Source: Hymenobacter montanus | GTDB taxonomy: Bacteria > Bacteroidota > Bacteroidia > Cytophagales > Hymenobacteraceae | Direction: 5' to 3' | NCBI RefSeq assembly: GCF_014699115.1 | Contig: NZ_JACXAD010000004.1 | Coordinates: 124,001 to 188,000 of the forward strand | Length of the DNA: 64,000 nucleotides | Part shown: piece after piece, positions 57,201 to 63,165 of the stretch | Layout of the letters: each line of letters opens with the position of its first letter | Numbering within the stretch: the stretch's first letter is position 1 | Made by a program: the position numbers and the translations under genes | The notes under the pieces: model-generated | Seen by the model: the letters and a program-made list of their open reading frames with translations, nothing else | The model's database searches: none | What the model was told of the DNA's origin: nothing

Positions 57201-59287
57201 GGACGGGTACCTACACGTATCAGTGGGAATCCTCGCTGGACAACGTGACGTTTACCGCCATTGCCGGCGCCACGAACCTGGACTATGCCCCCGGCCCAGT
57301 AAGCCAGACCACGTATTTCCGTCGGCAAGTAACCTCTGGTACCGGCACGGGCAGCACCGCTTATACGGCCGCGGTGACCATTACCGTTAGCCCGGTTCTG
57401 GTGGCTGGCCGCATTGCTGCTGACCAAACGCTGTGCGCGGGAGCTATACCCGCCCCCTTCACCAGCCAAGCCCCGGCTGCCGGGGGCACGGGCACTTACA
57501 CCTACCAGTGGGAGTCGTCGGCAGATAATGCTACCTGGACGGCTATTAGTGGGGCTACTAGCCCCGGCTACGCGCCGGGCTCGCTGGCGGTGACTACCTA
57601 CTTCCGTCGATTGGTAACGTCCGGCACCGGCCCCTGCGCTACTGCCGCCTCCCAGGTGGTAACCATCAGTGTGCTGCCGGCCGTGGCGGCTGGCACCATT
57701 GGCGCTGACCAGACTTTATGCTCCAACACCACTCCGGCCCCCTTAACCAACATGAGCGGGGCTAGTGGGGGAGGGGGTACGTACTCTTATCAGTGGGAAT
57801 CGTCGTCGGACAATACTACCTGGATGGCTGTCAGTGGTGCTAGCGCAGCCACGTATGCTCCGGGCCCTCTAACCCAGACTACGTATTTCCGGCGCCGGGT
57901 TACGTCGGGTACGGGCGCTTGCGCAACGGCCGTTTCTAACGTAGCCATTCTAACGGTTGCTCCGGCCCAGACGGCCAGCATTGCTCTGGCTACCCCGGCG
58001 CCCCAGTGCGCCGGCTCGGCCCTGACGTTGACGCCGGTACTCACCAATGCCGGCCCTGCGCCCACCTTCCGCTGGTTCGTCAACAACGTGCTGGCGGCTA
58101 CCACCCCAACTTTCACTAGCGCTACACTAGCTAATAACGACCAGGTGCGGGTGGAAATGACACCTACACCGAACGCCTGCATCTCTGGGGTTCCCACGGC
58201 GGTGGTCACCGTCACGATTACGCCAGCCGTGGAGGCGAGCGTAGCCATCCGCGCTCTCGGGGCCGGGGGGCCGGCCTGTGCCGGTACCGTGCTCAGCTTC
58301 GATATCGACCGGGCGACCGGCGCCGGCCCAACTCCTCAGTACCAGTGGCTACTCAATGGCACGGCGGTGCCGGGTAGTACGGGACCAACTTTCTCATCGG
58401 CCACGCTACGCGACAACGACCGGATCCGCTTGCAAATGACGGCCAGCGCCAGCTGTGCCCGCCCCGCCGTGGTAACTTCCAATGAGTTGGTCATTAGCCT
58501 GCGCCCCGACGTTCTGCCTACCCTTAGCATCGTAAGCAGCGGGCCGGCCTGCAAAGGTTCCGCGGCCAGCTTCAGCATTGCGGGCAGCAGCAACTTAGGC
58601 ACCGCCCCAGCCTACCAATGGCGCGTGGACGGCGTTGATGTGCCGGGTGCGCAAGGCGTTACTTTTAGCAGTGCCACGCTGCGCGACGGGCAATTGGTAA
58701 CATTGGCGGTGCGTACTCTCACGGCCACTTGTAGCCAACCGGTTTCTGTGGTTTCGAATGCGGTGCCGGCCACTTTTATTGCGATGGTGGACGTAGAGGC
58801 GGGGCCGGATAAGGAAATTGTCGAAGGCGAGTCAGTGGTACTTGAGGGTACGGCCAACGGTGCTTACCCCGTCGAGTGGTCGCCCGACCGAGACCTTAGC
58901 TTCGTGGGTGGGAATCTGCTCCGGCCGGTAGTCGCACCCAAGAAAACGACTGTGTACACGCTCCGGGCCAATATCAATGGCTGCCAGGATGAAAGCCGCG
59001 TCACGGTGAAAGTGCTGCCAATCATCGGAATCCCGGATGCCTTCAGCCCCAATGGCGACGGCATTAACGACACTTGGGAAATCGACCGCATCGGCAACTT
59101 CCCCGGCAATACCGTGCAGGTGTACAACCGCTGGGGCAGCCAGATTTTCTCCACCACCAACTACGGCCGCACCAATGAGTGGAACGGCACCAGCCAGGGC
59201 CAGGCTATGCCCGTGGGCACTTACTACTACGTGATTACACTGGGCAATGGTAAAACGTACAGCGGTTCATTAACCATTGTTTATTAA
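45299..59287 (+). CDS. Giant T9SS type B surface adhesin with Ig-like repeats
   Basis: 4662 residues. The N-terminus is long before a hydrophobic signal segment ending GVVGQ (near 79). Two copies of an SdrD-B-like domain plus right-handed beta-helix region follow (about 314-1660; each has GSLRQF near the helix start). After one divergent Ig-like domain come 26 Ig-like repeats of about 93 residues (1760-4223), each with GGTGTYAYQWESS and TTYFRRQV-like cores; then three other Ig-like domains and a PKD-like domain. The last 85 residues (AFSPNGDGINDTWEIDRIGN, ending GSLTIVY) are a gliding-motility/CHU_C-type sorting domain. It should be exported by T9SS and act in adhesion or gliding, like SprB. 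A PorP/SprF-like gene follows 31 bases later. It contains a G11 tract (46274-46284). Confidence 0.92.
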   Translation: MEHVLRFTARYVGWPISSAFSSLESTTRREILRGLVPQHIYKPIRFKSLALLWSRLWLVRCLSWLGMILSVGFGSGVVGQNLVKNGTFSIYRVSSDNPSSNPDEEPTSYEAAGVDNCPTNLVTLPPGSELGYFSSNSVYVGANQHPQDNGISIQCGIRSYAGGAALQQPFPGDSRYNVPASETWLYSNGNSTDAAFTFWQQTVNGLSPNTAYAFSLYTSNAIAPTTSFGVNPILELQVSDQAGTAFTTYASFQVWEDSDPLSGHEGTDLWDRRQAIFATAPGQTSAVLRVQDLAIGPYGDDLGIAAIGLRAVNSIAGTVFEDPNYGGGGGRPLNTSGTTPLGGATVELYNATTGALIGTTTTSTTPGSIGQYLFDTLPAGDYIVRVVSSTVSSARPGYVAGLLPIQTYNGTADRVGGEAPEKADAPANTGSQRLSDLNTPTTVAQSVAAVTVGATGASGVDFGFNFSTIVNANLDGQGSLRQFIANANALGDEASLVQSGTRRTATGGLQLLPAGKETSIFMVPNGGTTAAGTVRPGFRPYDGTAQGGPNSGLNSNGLVDIVSSAAFATISSPNTVVDGTTQTANIGNTNNVVLGTGGTVGVQDSVLVQLDGPEVQLRGARVGNGVEFSQTATTSAVRGLAIYGFNINVFASAGLNSQQVLIEGNVLGTPATSFTDPGAGVRTSYSNVMLQESANDVVRQNLIGFAGAAGVSVITGGTGHVVRNNEIRGNGLESARHGDGIEVNDRSDRITIVGNLFINNACEGIDTFNNDDLTWGGNNTLRNNTVSNNGVAGLEGQGIHIWSSNNATTLNRITGNRFNGVLVGTGATGNVFSQNSFAANGGLGLDLVPLGNYLGDGPTLNDLNDTDTGTNNFLNFPVLATVTIAGGNLMVRGFARPGALVELYAAAVDPTGFGEGQTYLFAATEGSAQDTDNTTGAYGPGAVNGLAQGRDNTNKFAFSVPLSSLTPAQQAAVTAAGARLTATATLGGNTSEFGGNVAVGALLTGVVFEDVNYGGSAGRSLAASAGVPRPGATVELYDNTGTFLSSTTTDAAGEYSFSVPAGTYTVRVVSGTVSSSRPGYIAGLLPVPTYNGSPDRVGGEAPEKADAPANTGSQRLSDLNTPTTVAQSVATVTAGAPGVDFGFNFSTIVNTNDAGQGSLRQFVLNSNALGGEANLAQSGSYTDLVTGATVPLPTGQETSIFMIPDGQAHPGLRAGVVNQLSAQGVAIIRPGSTLLLTGANAAVDGRTQTFNIGNTNNVVLGTGGTVGTNNTPISQLNGPEVQVQGNASGFAGLQSGAGASATSNGLLFAGLAVYGFQDDILLYGQSNTVTQMVVGTPATAFTDPGASSRTLRNNIGVTGSTNRLARVVGNLIGYAGIGGVYLDVNSSGLVVTGNEIIGAGAATDYGDALSLNGGDATVTGNFVHDNSGPCYDAYSSNGKAPHIITGNTFRGKGSAGNPAANESMNLRVMASGSVVRENIISGSVGPGILIGPQTQNVVISRNSMFDNGGLTGQVGIDLLTATDNLDKGTAPFVTLNDTGDGDAGANDLLNYPVITSAAVSNGQLELRGFARPGALIEFFHVGSTANSSGFGEGKTYLVSQTEGSADDTDSSTGAYTGLINGLNQGSDNTNKFSFSIPLATLSAAQQAALNACGAQLTATATLGGTSEFSGNVTISPAPVVIRVTDPVPVCAGATVRLSAGPRPGYLFTWYNGATIVNGGGAVLNDSVFVASVAGSYQVQLTAVGCAGVSTTSPAVAITVLPAINPGSIAAAQMLCAGDQPAPFTSVAPADGGTGTFSYQWESSPDNTTWTAISSATAADYAAGPVAATTYFRRQAISGSCTPVASNTVALTVSPVLTAGAIEADQTLCAGTTPAPLTSTTAPSGGTGTYTYQWESSPDNSAWTAISGALAADYAPAAITSTTYFRRRVTSGAGTCATAVSNVVTLTVVPAVTASTIGSDQTLCAGSTPDPLTSVVAATGGTGAYAYQWESSLDNTTWTAIAGATGATYALGPLTATTYFRQQVSSGGCVPVTSNTVTLSVTPGLTAGTIGRDQTLCAGATPEPLSSLTAPTGGTGTYAYQWESSADNTAWTSIVGATSADFAPGPVSATTYFRRQVTSGTGSCAIVASAPVVLTVLPTLLAGSVAADQTVCAGAVPAPLTDTGAPSGGTGTYAYQWESSLDNITWTAIAGATNAGFAPGPLAATTYFRRQVMSGTGSCSTAYANTVTITILPSLTPGSIAADQTLCVGATPAPFTGTSPSGGTGTYAYQWESSADNATWTAISGATAADYSAGPVSATTYFRRQVSSGSGSCAPVLSNIITITISPALAAGRIAADQQINSGTTPVPLTSTAPATGGTGSYTYQWESSADNTNFTAVVGATSPGYAPGALTQTTYYRRQVSSGTGTCATAVSNVVTITVVAPGVLTAGSIAADQTLCIGATPAPLTSTAPAAGGTGTYAYQWESSLDNVTFTAIAGATNPDYAPGPVSQTTYFRRQVTSGAGAGSTTYTAAVTITVSPALVAGRIAADQTLCAGATPAPLTSTAATGGTGTYTYQWESSLDNTSWTAISGATAADFAPGPVVATTYFRYQVSSGTCGAAVSNTVVLTVSPGLTAGTVGSDQTLCAGTLPAPLTSTTAPSGGTGTYAYQWELSTDNSTWTAINGAVAADYTPAAMTSTTYFRRQVSSGTGACATATSNTVTITITPALVAGRIAADQQINSGTAPVPLTSTTPATGGTGSYAYQWESSVDNATFSTLAGAISPDYAPGALTQTTYFRRQAVSGTGACATAVSNVVTITVVAPGVLTAGSIAADQTLCIGATPAPLTSTAPAAGGTGTYTYQWESSLDNVTFTAIAGATNPDYAPGPVSQTTYFRRQVISGTGTGSTAYTAAVTITISPALVAGRIAADQTLCAGATPAPLTSQAPAAGGTGTYTYQWESSADNATWTAIGGATAADFAPGAVASTTYFRRQVLSGTCAPAVSNTVVLTVSPDLTAGAIGSDQTLCAGTSPAPLTSTTAPTGGTGTYAYQWESSLDNATWTLIAGATSSGYSPGLLATTTYFRRQVSSGASCSATSNTVTISITPALVAGGIAANQQINSGSTPAPFTSTTAATGGTGTYAYQWESSLDNVTFTAIAGATVATYAPGPLTQTTYYRRQVASGTCLAAVSNVVTITVVAPGVLTAGSIAGDQTLCAGAAPAPLTSTAPATGGTGTYAYQWESSLDNVTFTAIAGATNPDYAPGPLTQTTYFRRQVTSGTGAGSTAYTAAVTINISPALVAGRIAADQALCAGATPAPFTSQAPATGGTGTYTYQWESSVDNTSWTAISGATAADFASGSVVATTYFRRQVSSGTCAPAVSNTVVLTVSPGLSAGTVGRDQSLCAGASPAPLTGTTAPSGGTGTYAYQWESSTDNSTWTAINGAVAADYAPAAMTSTTYFRRQVSSGTGNCATATSNTVTITITPALIAGRIAADQQINSGTAPVPLTSTAPATGGTGTYAYQWESSLDNVTFTAITGATAAMYAPGTLTQTTYYRRQVTSGTGTCARAVSNAVTITVVAPGVLTAGSIAADQTICSGATPAPLTSTAPAAGGTGTYTYQWESSLDNVTFTAIAGATNLDYAPGLLTQTTYFRRQVTSGTGAGSTAYTAAVTVTISPALVAGRIAADQTLCAGATPAPLTSQAPAAGGTGTYTYQWESSADNATWTAISGATGVDFAPGAVASTTYFRRQVSSGTCAPAVSNTVVLTVSPGLSAGTVGSDQTLCTGASPARLTGTAATGGTGTYAYQWESSTDNSTWTAINGAVAADYTPAAMTSTTYFRRKVSSGTGSCTTATSNTVTITITPALIAGRIAADQQINSGTTPVPLTSTAPATGGTGSYTYQWESSADNTNFTAVVGATSPGYAPGALTQTTYFRRQAVSGTGICSTAVSNVVTVTVVAPGVLTAGSIGADQTLCIGATPAPLTSTAPAAGGTGTYTYQWESSLDNVTFTAIAGATNLDYAPGPVSQTTYFRRQVTSGTGTGSTAYTAAVTITVSPVLVAGRIAADQTLCAGAIPAPFTSQAPAAGGTGTYTYQWESSADNATWTAISGATSPGYAPGSLAVTTYFRRLVTSGTGPCATAASQVVTISVLPAVAAGTIGADQTLCSNTTPAPLTNMSGASGGGGTYSYQWESSSDNTTWMAVSGASAATYAPGPLTQTTYFRRRVTSGTGACATAVSNVAILTVAPAQTASIALATPAPQCAGSALTLTPVLTNAGPAPTFRWFVNNVLAATTPTFTSATLANNDQVRVEMTPTPNACISGVPTAVVTVTITPAVEASVAIRALGAGGPACAGTVLSFDIDRATGAGPTPQYQWLLNGTAVPGSTGPTFSSATLRDNDRIRLQMTASASCARPAVVTSNELVISLRPDVLPTLSIVSSGPACKGSAASFSIAGSSNLGTAPAYQWRVDGVDVPGAQGVTFSSATLRDGQLVTLAVRTLTATCSQPVSVVSNAVPATFIAMVDVEAGPDKEIVEGESVVLEGTANGAYPVEWSPDRDLSFVGGNLLRPVVAPKKTTVYTLRANINGCQDESRVTVKVLPIIGIPDAFSPNGDGINDTWEIDRIGNFPGNTVQVYNRWGSQIFSTTNYGRTNEWNGTSQGQAMPVGTYYYVITLGNGKTYSGSLTIVY
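46235..50340 (+). repeat. Tandem duplication of SdrD-B-like domain plus beta-helix
   Basis: Two units of about 2 kb (near 46235-48295 and 48296-50340) share order and parts at DNA level. The segments 46535-46640 and 48583-48688, which include GACCGGGTGGGCGGGGAGGC, are almost identical, while the helix parts have diverged. Confidence 0.8.
46274..46284 (+). repeat. G11 homopolymer in the adhesin coding sequence
   Basis: It encodes Gly 326-329. With ten G the frame meets TGA within nine codons; with twelve it meets TAA within about 26 codons. Confidence 0.93.
52280..57967 (+). repeat. Higher-order array of five four-domain blocks
   Basis: Ig-like repeats 7-26 follow a fixed order A-B-C-D. Blocks begin at 52280, 53417, 54551, 55685 and 56822, with periods of 1137, 1134, 1134 and 1137 bases and a last block of 1146. 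A units read ADQQINSG, B units end STAYTAAV, C units end APAVSNTVVLTV, D units carry TWTAINGAV. The last block's C and D domains are divergent. Repeats 1-6 (about 50586-52279) do not show this order. Confidence 0.92.
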
Positions 59288-59318
59288 TTAGTTATATGCT
59301 ATACGTCCTCCTTGTGTT

Positions 59319-60290
59319 ATGCAAAATATGAAACATTTTCTATGCCTTGCGCTCGTCTTGCTGGCTTGGGGAGCTGGGCACTCGGCGTCGGCCCAGCAAC
59401 TGGCTCAGCTTAGTCAATACATGAATAATAACTTCCTGATCAACCCAGCGGTAGCCGGCACAGAAGACTTTGTTGATATCAAAGTCAGCAACCGTACCCA
59501 GTGGGTAGGTCTCGAAGGAGCTCCGCGCACCTACTACGCTTCCATCCACACAGCGCTGGCAGAGAAGCGTCGCCGCCGTTCGCTGCGTCAGCGGCGCCGC
59601 ATCTTCAATGCTGTGGGGGGGCTGTTGTACGCCGACGTTACGGGCGCTACCAGCCGCACCGGGGCGTATTTCTCGTATGCGCACAACGTGGCGCTCACGC
59701 CCCGGCTGCGCGTTGGGTTGGGGATGTCGGCCGGGGTGCAGCAGTTTGCCATCGACGGCCAGCAACTGCACTTTCACGAACCGAATCCCAGTTCGGGTTC
59801 GGTGGCCGAATTTGTACCTGACGCCACAGTGGGGGTCTGGCTGTACGGGCCGAGTTTTTACGTGGGCGTCTCGGCCGCCCAGCTTCTGAATTCTTCGCTC
59901 AATGCCTCTTTTCAGCAAGCCGGGGCCGCCTCGCAGGCCAACGGCTTACAGCCGCATTACTTTCTTACCGGCGGCCTGCGTATTCCACTTACGCCCAACT
60001 GGGTGGTGGTGCCTTCAGCCCTAGTCAAGGTTACCTCTACCGCTCCCGCTGCCGTCGACCTTACCTTGCGGGTGCGCTACCTCAAAGTTATTTGGGCCGG
60101 GGCCTCCCTGCGCTTGGGCGATGCCGTCGCCGGCATGGTTGGAGTCAATGTTAGCCCGACCACCAGTCTGACGTATTCTTACGACATGGGCATCTCCAGC
60201 CTCAACCCTTACCACTCGGGCAGCCACGAAGTACTATTGGGGTTCCGCATCAAGCGCAAAATCCGGGTGCGGGATAATCGTTTCTGGTAG
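59319..60290 (+). CDS. PorP/SprF family T9SS-associated outer membrane protein
   Basis: A 323-residue outer-membrane beta-barrel protein. The signal peptide ends SASAQQ. LSQYMNNNFLINPAVAGTED followed by VSNRTQWVG is the family signature; alternating strands follow, with a basic insert (EKRRRRSLRQRRR) near residue 85. In Flavobacterium johnsoniae the related SprF is needed to export SprB, a giant adhesin encoded next to it. The same pairing here, 31 bases after a type B giant, supports a partner role. The ATG at 59328 is an alternative start. Confidence 0.92.
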   Translation: MQNMKHFLCLALVLLAWGAGHSASAQQLAQLSQYMNNNFLINPAVAGTEDFVDIKVSNRTQWVGLEGAPRTYYASIHTALAEKRRRRSLRQRRRIFNAVGGLLYADVTGATSRTGAYFSYAHNVALTPRLRVGLGMSAGVQQFAIDGQQLHFHEPNPSSGSVAEFVPDATVGVWLYGPSFYVGVSAAQLLNSSLNASFQQAGAASQANGLQPHYFLTGGLRIPLTPNWVVVPSALVKVTSTAPAAVDLTLRVRYLKVIWAGASLRLGDAVAGMVGVNVSPTTSLTYSYDMGISSLNPYHSGSHEVLLGFRIKRKIRVRDNRFW

Positions 60291-60450
60291 CCGGGGCCGG
60301 CAGAAAATGCCGCTCATCCAAACCGATTTATTTTCCGTAGGTAGCTCAATTAGTAAGCAGAGCAGTAAGTTTTCGGTGAACGTAGGGTAAAACTCTGCGA
60401 ATCAAAGACTGTTCTTCCTGTTTTATAGGTGATAGTTCTGATAATAGTCG

Positions 60451-60458
60451 TAGCTTTG
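60451..60458 (+). promoter_or_regulatory. Predicted -7 box of the gene at 60493
   Basis: TAGCTTTG fits TAnnTTTG, 34 bases before the ATG. It suggests this gene has its own promoter. Confidence 0.45.
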
Positions 60459-60492
60459 TTTATTAATTATCCTGCTAAATATATTATACGCT

Positions 60493-60942
60493 ATGAGGTT
60501 TATATTCGCCCCCCTCTCCCTTTATGCCCTGTTGACTTTATCCAGCACTGCGTACGGCCAAGCCAGAACCAGCTTCGACCAAAGCACTGCCATCGCTAGC
60601 ACCACCGAAATACCCCGGCCTACCACTACCAGTGCGGAAACGAGAACGCCCGGATCGGCGACCGTACTCCGGGGCACGGTAAAGTGCCCCGAGGGACTGT
60701 TGCCCGGCGCCGTAATCCACGTCAACGGCACGCGCACCTATGTGGTCAGCAATGCCACCGGCGATTTTGAGTTAACCATCCCGGACTCGACTACCAACAT
60801 TGAAGTTACGTGTAGCTTTGCGGGCTTTCGCGACGTCGTGCAGCACCTGCGCGTAAAGGCATCATCCCCCGCCACCATTGTCCTCGATAAAATTACCGAG
60901 CTCCCGCCGCCCGACCGTAGTGCCGAAACCGGTTGGTGGTAA
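60493..60942 (+). CDS. Secreted protein with carboxypeptidase regulatory-like domain
   Basis: A 149-residue protein: signal peptide ending TAYGQ, a Thr/Ser-rich linker, then one regulatory-like domain (LRGTVKCPEGLLPGAVIHVN, then VVSNATGDFELTI) and a tail rich in Pro and Asp ending GWW. It has the same plan as the protein at 1270-1758. It lies between the SprF-like and O-antigen ligase genes. Function unknown; an envelope role is inferred. Confidence 0.65.
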   Translation: MRFIFAPLSLYALLTLSSTAYGQARTSFDQSTAIASTTEIPRPTTTSAETRTPGSATVLRGTVKCPEGLLPGAVIHVNGTRTYVVSNATGDFELTIPDSTTNIEVTCSFAGFRDVVQHLRVKASSPATIVLDKITELPPPDRSAETGWW

Positions 60943-61071
60943 CCATTCCGGGGCGACCCTGCCTCCTTGTAACCAGTCTGCTTTCTCAAGCCGTCGAGCC
61001 CGCTTTTTCGCGGTGCTTGGCGGCTTTGTTTATTTACCTCGTCCTGCCGGCCCTCGTTACGGCCCCTTGCT

Positions 61072-62346
61072 ATGATGTCCTTCCTGACCCTGGACCGCCT
61101 GCACCGGGCCGCTTTTTTCTTTTGCGGCTGCGTCATCGTGGGCATTTTTGTGGCCAACTGGTTTCGGATTCTGCCCAGTATCGGCATGGCCGGCATCGCC
61201 CTGACGGGAATAACCTACGCGGTCGTGTACCGCCGCGTCGCCAACTGGCAGTTGTGGCCGGTGCTCGGCAGCCTGTTGCTGGTATTTCTGCTGCACCTGT
61301 TCCAGGGCTTCAACACCGAGCCGGCTAACCTGGGCGAGTATGGCCGCGACCTGGTACTAGAATTACCGTTTCTGGTGCTCGTACTGGGTTTTTGGCTGTT
61401 GCCGCCTTTGCCCGGCCGTTACCTGCGCGGGCTGTGGCTGCTGCTGATTGGGATGACCCTGCTGGCTGCCCTGGGTGCCACGATCAATTACCTGCTGCAC
61501 GCCCGCGAAATCAACGAAATGTACTTCCGCTCCAAGGTGATGCCCACCGAGCCGGATCACATTCGCTTTAGTCTGCTGATCACCCTGGCCATCGCGGCCG
61601 GTACGTTGCTGCTGGTCCACCGGGCCGTGCCCGCGGGGTGGCGCTCCGGGCTGGTGGCCGTGCTCGTAAGCCTGGCGCTGTTCCTGCACCTGTTGGCGGT
61701 GCGCAGCGGGGAGATGACCTTCTACGCGCTGGGTGGGCTGACCATCCTGTGGCTGGGGTTCCGCAAAAAGCAGTGGAAGCAAGCCGGGGTGGTGGCCCTG
61801 GTGCTGGTGCTGCTGCCGATGTTCAGCTTTCTGGCCTTTCCTACCTTCCGCAACAAGGTTTATAATACCCAGGAGGATGTGGGCAAGGTAAAGCAACGTA
61901 CGAGCTCGGAGGGCAAGAATTATTCCATTGCGGCGCGGGTGTACTCCTACAAAGCCGCGCTGGCCGTTTGGGAAGACAACCGGCTGATTGGAGTGGCGAA
62001 GCCCGACCTGGAAAACGAAATGGCTAAGCGCTACGCCAGGCTCTACCCCGAGATGACGGCCGAATTCTACATTATGCCCCACAACCAGTACCTCTACAAT
62101 CTGGCGGCTTACGGCGTCCTCGGCTTGCTGGTCTTTCTGGTCGGCTTATTCTACCCCGCGTGGTGGGCCCGGCGGAAGCCGGCGCCGCTGCTCCTGGCCC
62201 AGTACGTCAGCGTTGCGCTCTCCTTCCTGGTAGAGTACACGCTGGAGACGCAGATTGGCTTGGCCTTCGTGTTGTTTTTTCTGCTGCTGGCCTTGCAAGG
62301 CTCGCTGCCCGTGGCCGAGGACGACGCGAACTGGCGCCCCGCCTGA
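61072..62346 (+). CDS. O-antigen ligase family membrane protein
   Basis: A 424-residue protein with about ten to twelve membrane segments. A large periplasmic loop (about residues 265-340) holds SIAARVYSYKAALAVWEDN and MPHNQYLYNLAAYGVLGL, matching the RxxxW and HNxYL signatures of O-antigen ligases and polymerases. LAVRSGEMTFYALGG is the usual RSGxL-like site. Family members attach or polymerise O-polysaccharide on lipid A-core at the periplasmic face. Either of two adjacent ATGs (61072, 61075) may start it. It is the last gene of the island. Confidence 0.82.
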   Translation: MMSFLTLDRLHRAAFFFCGCVIVGIFVANWFRILPSIGMAGIALTGITYAVVYRRVANWQLWPVLGSLLLVFLLHLFQGFNTEPANLGEYGRDLVLELPFLVLVLGFWLLPPLPGRYLRGLWLLLIGMTLLAALGATINYLLHAREINEMYFRSKVMPTEPDHIRFSLLITLAIAAGTLLLVHRAVPAGWRSGLVAVLVSLALFLHLLAVRSGEMTFYALGGLTILWLGFRKKQWKQAGVVALVLVLLPMFSFLAFPTFRNKVYNTQEDVGKVKQRTSSEGKNYSIAARVYSYKAALAVWEDNRLIGVAKPDLENEMAKRYARLYPEMTAEFYIMPHNQYLYNLAAYGVLGLLVFLVGLFYPAWWARRKPAPLLLAQYVSVALSFLVEYTLETQIGLAFVLFFLLLALQGSLPVAEDDANWRPA

Positions 62347-62441
62347 AGCCCCTTGGCTTCCGCGCAGTAGGGGAGGTAGGCTGGGGAGAGCTCCCCTTGG
62401 CATAGCTAACCGCCTCACCTAGAAAATATTTCTGGTCCTTG

Positions 62442-62474
62442 TTGGGAATTTCCCCACAATTTCCCTAGCTTTGC
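62442..62474 (+). promoter_or_regulatory. Promoter of the rplC operon
   Basis: TTG (62442-62444), 21 bases, then TAGCTTTGC (62466-62474). It shows that rplC onward is transcribed independently of the str operon. Confidence 0.75.
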
Positions 62475-62485
62475 ACTCCCTTAGC

Positions 62486-62513
62486 GAAAACGGCACTCGG
62501 CCGTTTTCTTTTT
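62486..62513 (+). promoter_or_regulatory. Terminator-like hairpin in the rplC leader
   Basis: GAAAACGGC and GCCGTTTTC form a perfect 9-bp stem with loop ACTCG, directly followed by five T. It lies about 10 bases after the predicted start of transcription and 24 bases before rplC. A candidate attenuator. Confidence 0.6.
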
Positions 62514-62536
62514 GTGTTCATTAATTCATAAATAGA

Positions 62537-63157
62537 ATGCCTGGCATCATCGGTAAAAAAATCGGTATGACAAGCCTCTTCACTCCGGACGGGAAAAACA
62601 TTCCCTGCACGCTCATTGAGGCGGGTCCGTGCGTAGTGACGCAGGTTAAAACGGTCGCTAACGATGGCTACACCGCCATTCAAATCGGCTACGGCGAGAA
62701 AAAAGCCAAGAACACCACCAAAGCCTTGGTAGGTCACTTCGCGAAAGCCGGCACCACCCCCAAGAAAAAGCTGGTTGAATTCCGCCTCGACGCCGAGTCT
62801 ACCTATGTAGCAGGCGCCACCATCGATGCTACGCTCTTCGAGGAAGGCGAGTTCGTTGACGTGGTGGGTACTTCTAAGGGTAAGGGCTTCCAGGGCGTAG
62901 TAAAGCGCTACAACTTCCAGGGCGTTGGCGGCCAGACGCACGGCCAGCACAACCGCCTGCGGCACCCGGGTTCGATCGGTGCTTGCTCCTGGCCTTCGCG
63001 CGTATTCAAAGGAATGCGCATGGGTGGCCGCATGGGCAACGACCGGGTAAAAGTACAAAACCTGAAGGTGCTGCGCGTAGTGGGCGACAAAAACCTGATT
63101 CTGGTGAGTGGCTCGATTCCCGGCGCTAAGAACTCTTACGTGGTAATCGAGAAATAG
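62537..63157 (+). CDS. rplC: 50S ribosomal protein L3
   Basis: A 206-residue protein near the peptidyl transferase centre. [20 protein letters not shown] and [20 protein letters not shown] are the family signatures; [20 protein letters not shown] follows. Full length. First gene after the island; a new promoter and leader hairpin precede it. Confidence 0.98.
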   Translation: MPGIIGKKIGMTSLFTPDGKNIPCTLIEAGPCVVTQVKTVANDGYTAIQIGYGEKKAKNTTKALVGHFAKAGTTPKKKLVEFRLDAESTYVAGATIDATLFEEGEFVDVVGTSKGKGFQGVVKRYNFQGVGGQTHGQHNRLRHPGSIGACSWPSRVFKGMRMGGRMGNDRVKVQNLKVLRVVGDKNLILVSGSIPGAKNSYVVIEK

Positions 63158-63165
63158 ACGATACG

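Noticed and set aside
50365-57469. Many short frames on both strands inside the adhesin repeats
   Set aside because: They repeat with the domain period and are reading-frame shadows of the Ig-like array.
52280-57967. CRISPR-like regular repetition
   Set aside because: The repeat unit is about 1.13 kb (280 bases per domain), fully coding and without short direct repeats and unique spacers.
44460-62465. Integrated phage or transposon as the origin of the island
   Set aside because: No integrase, transposase, phage gene or terminal repeat is visible; the genes are surface genes of normal composition for the genome.
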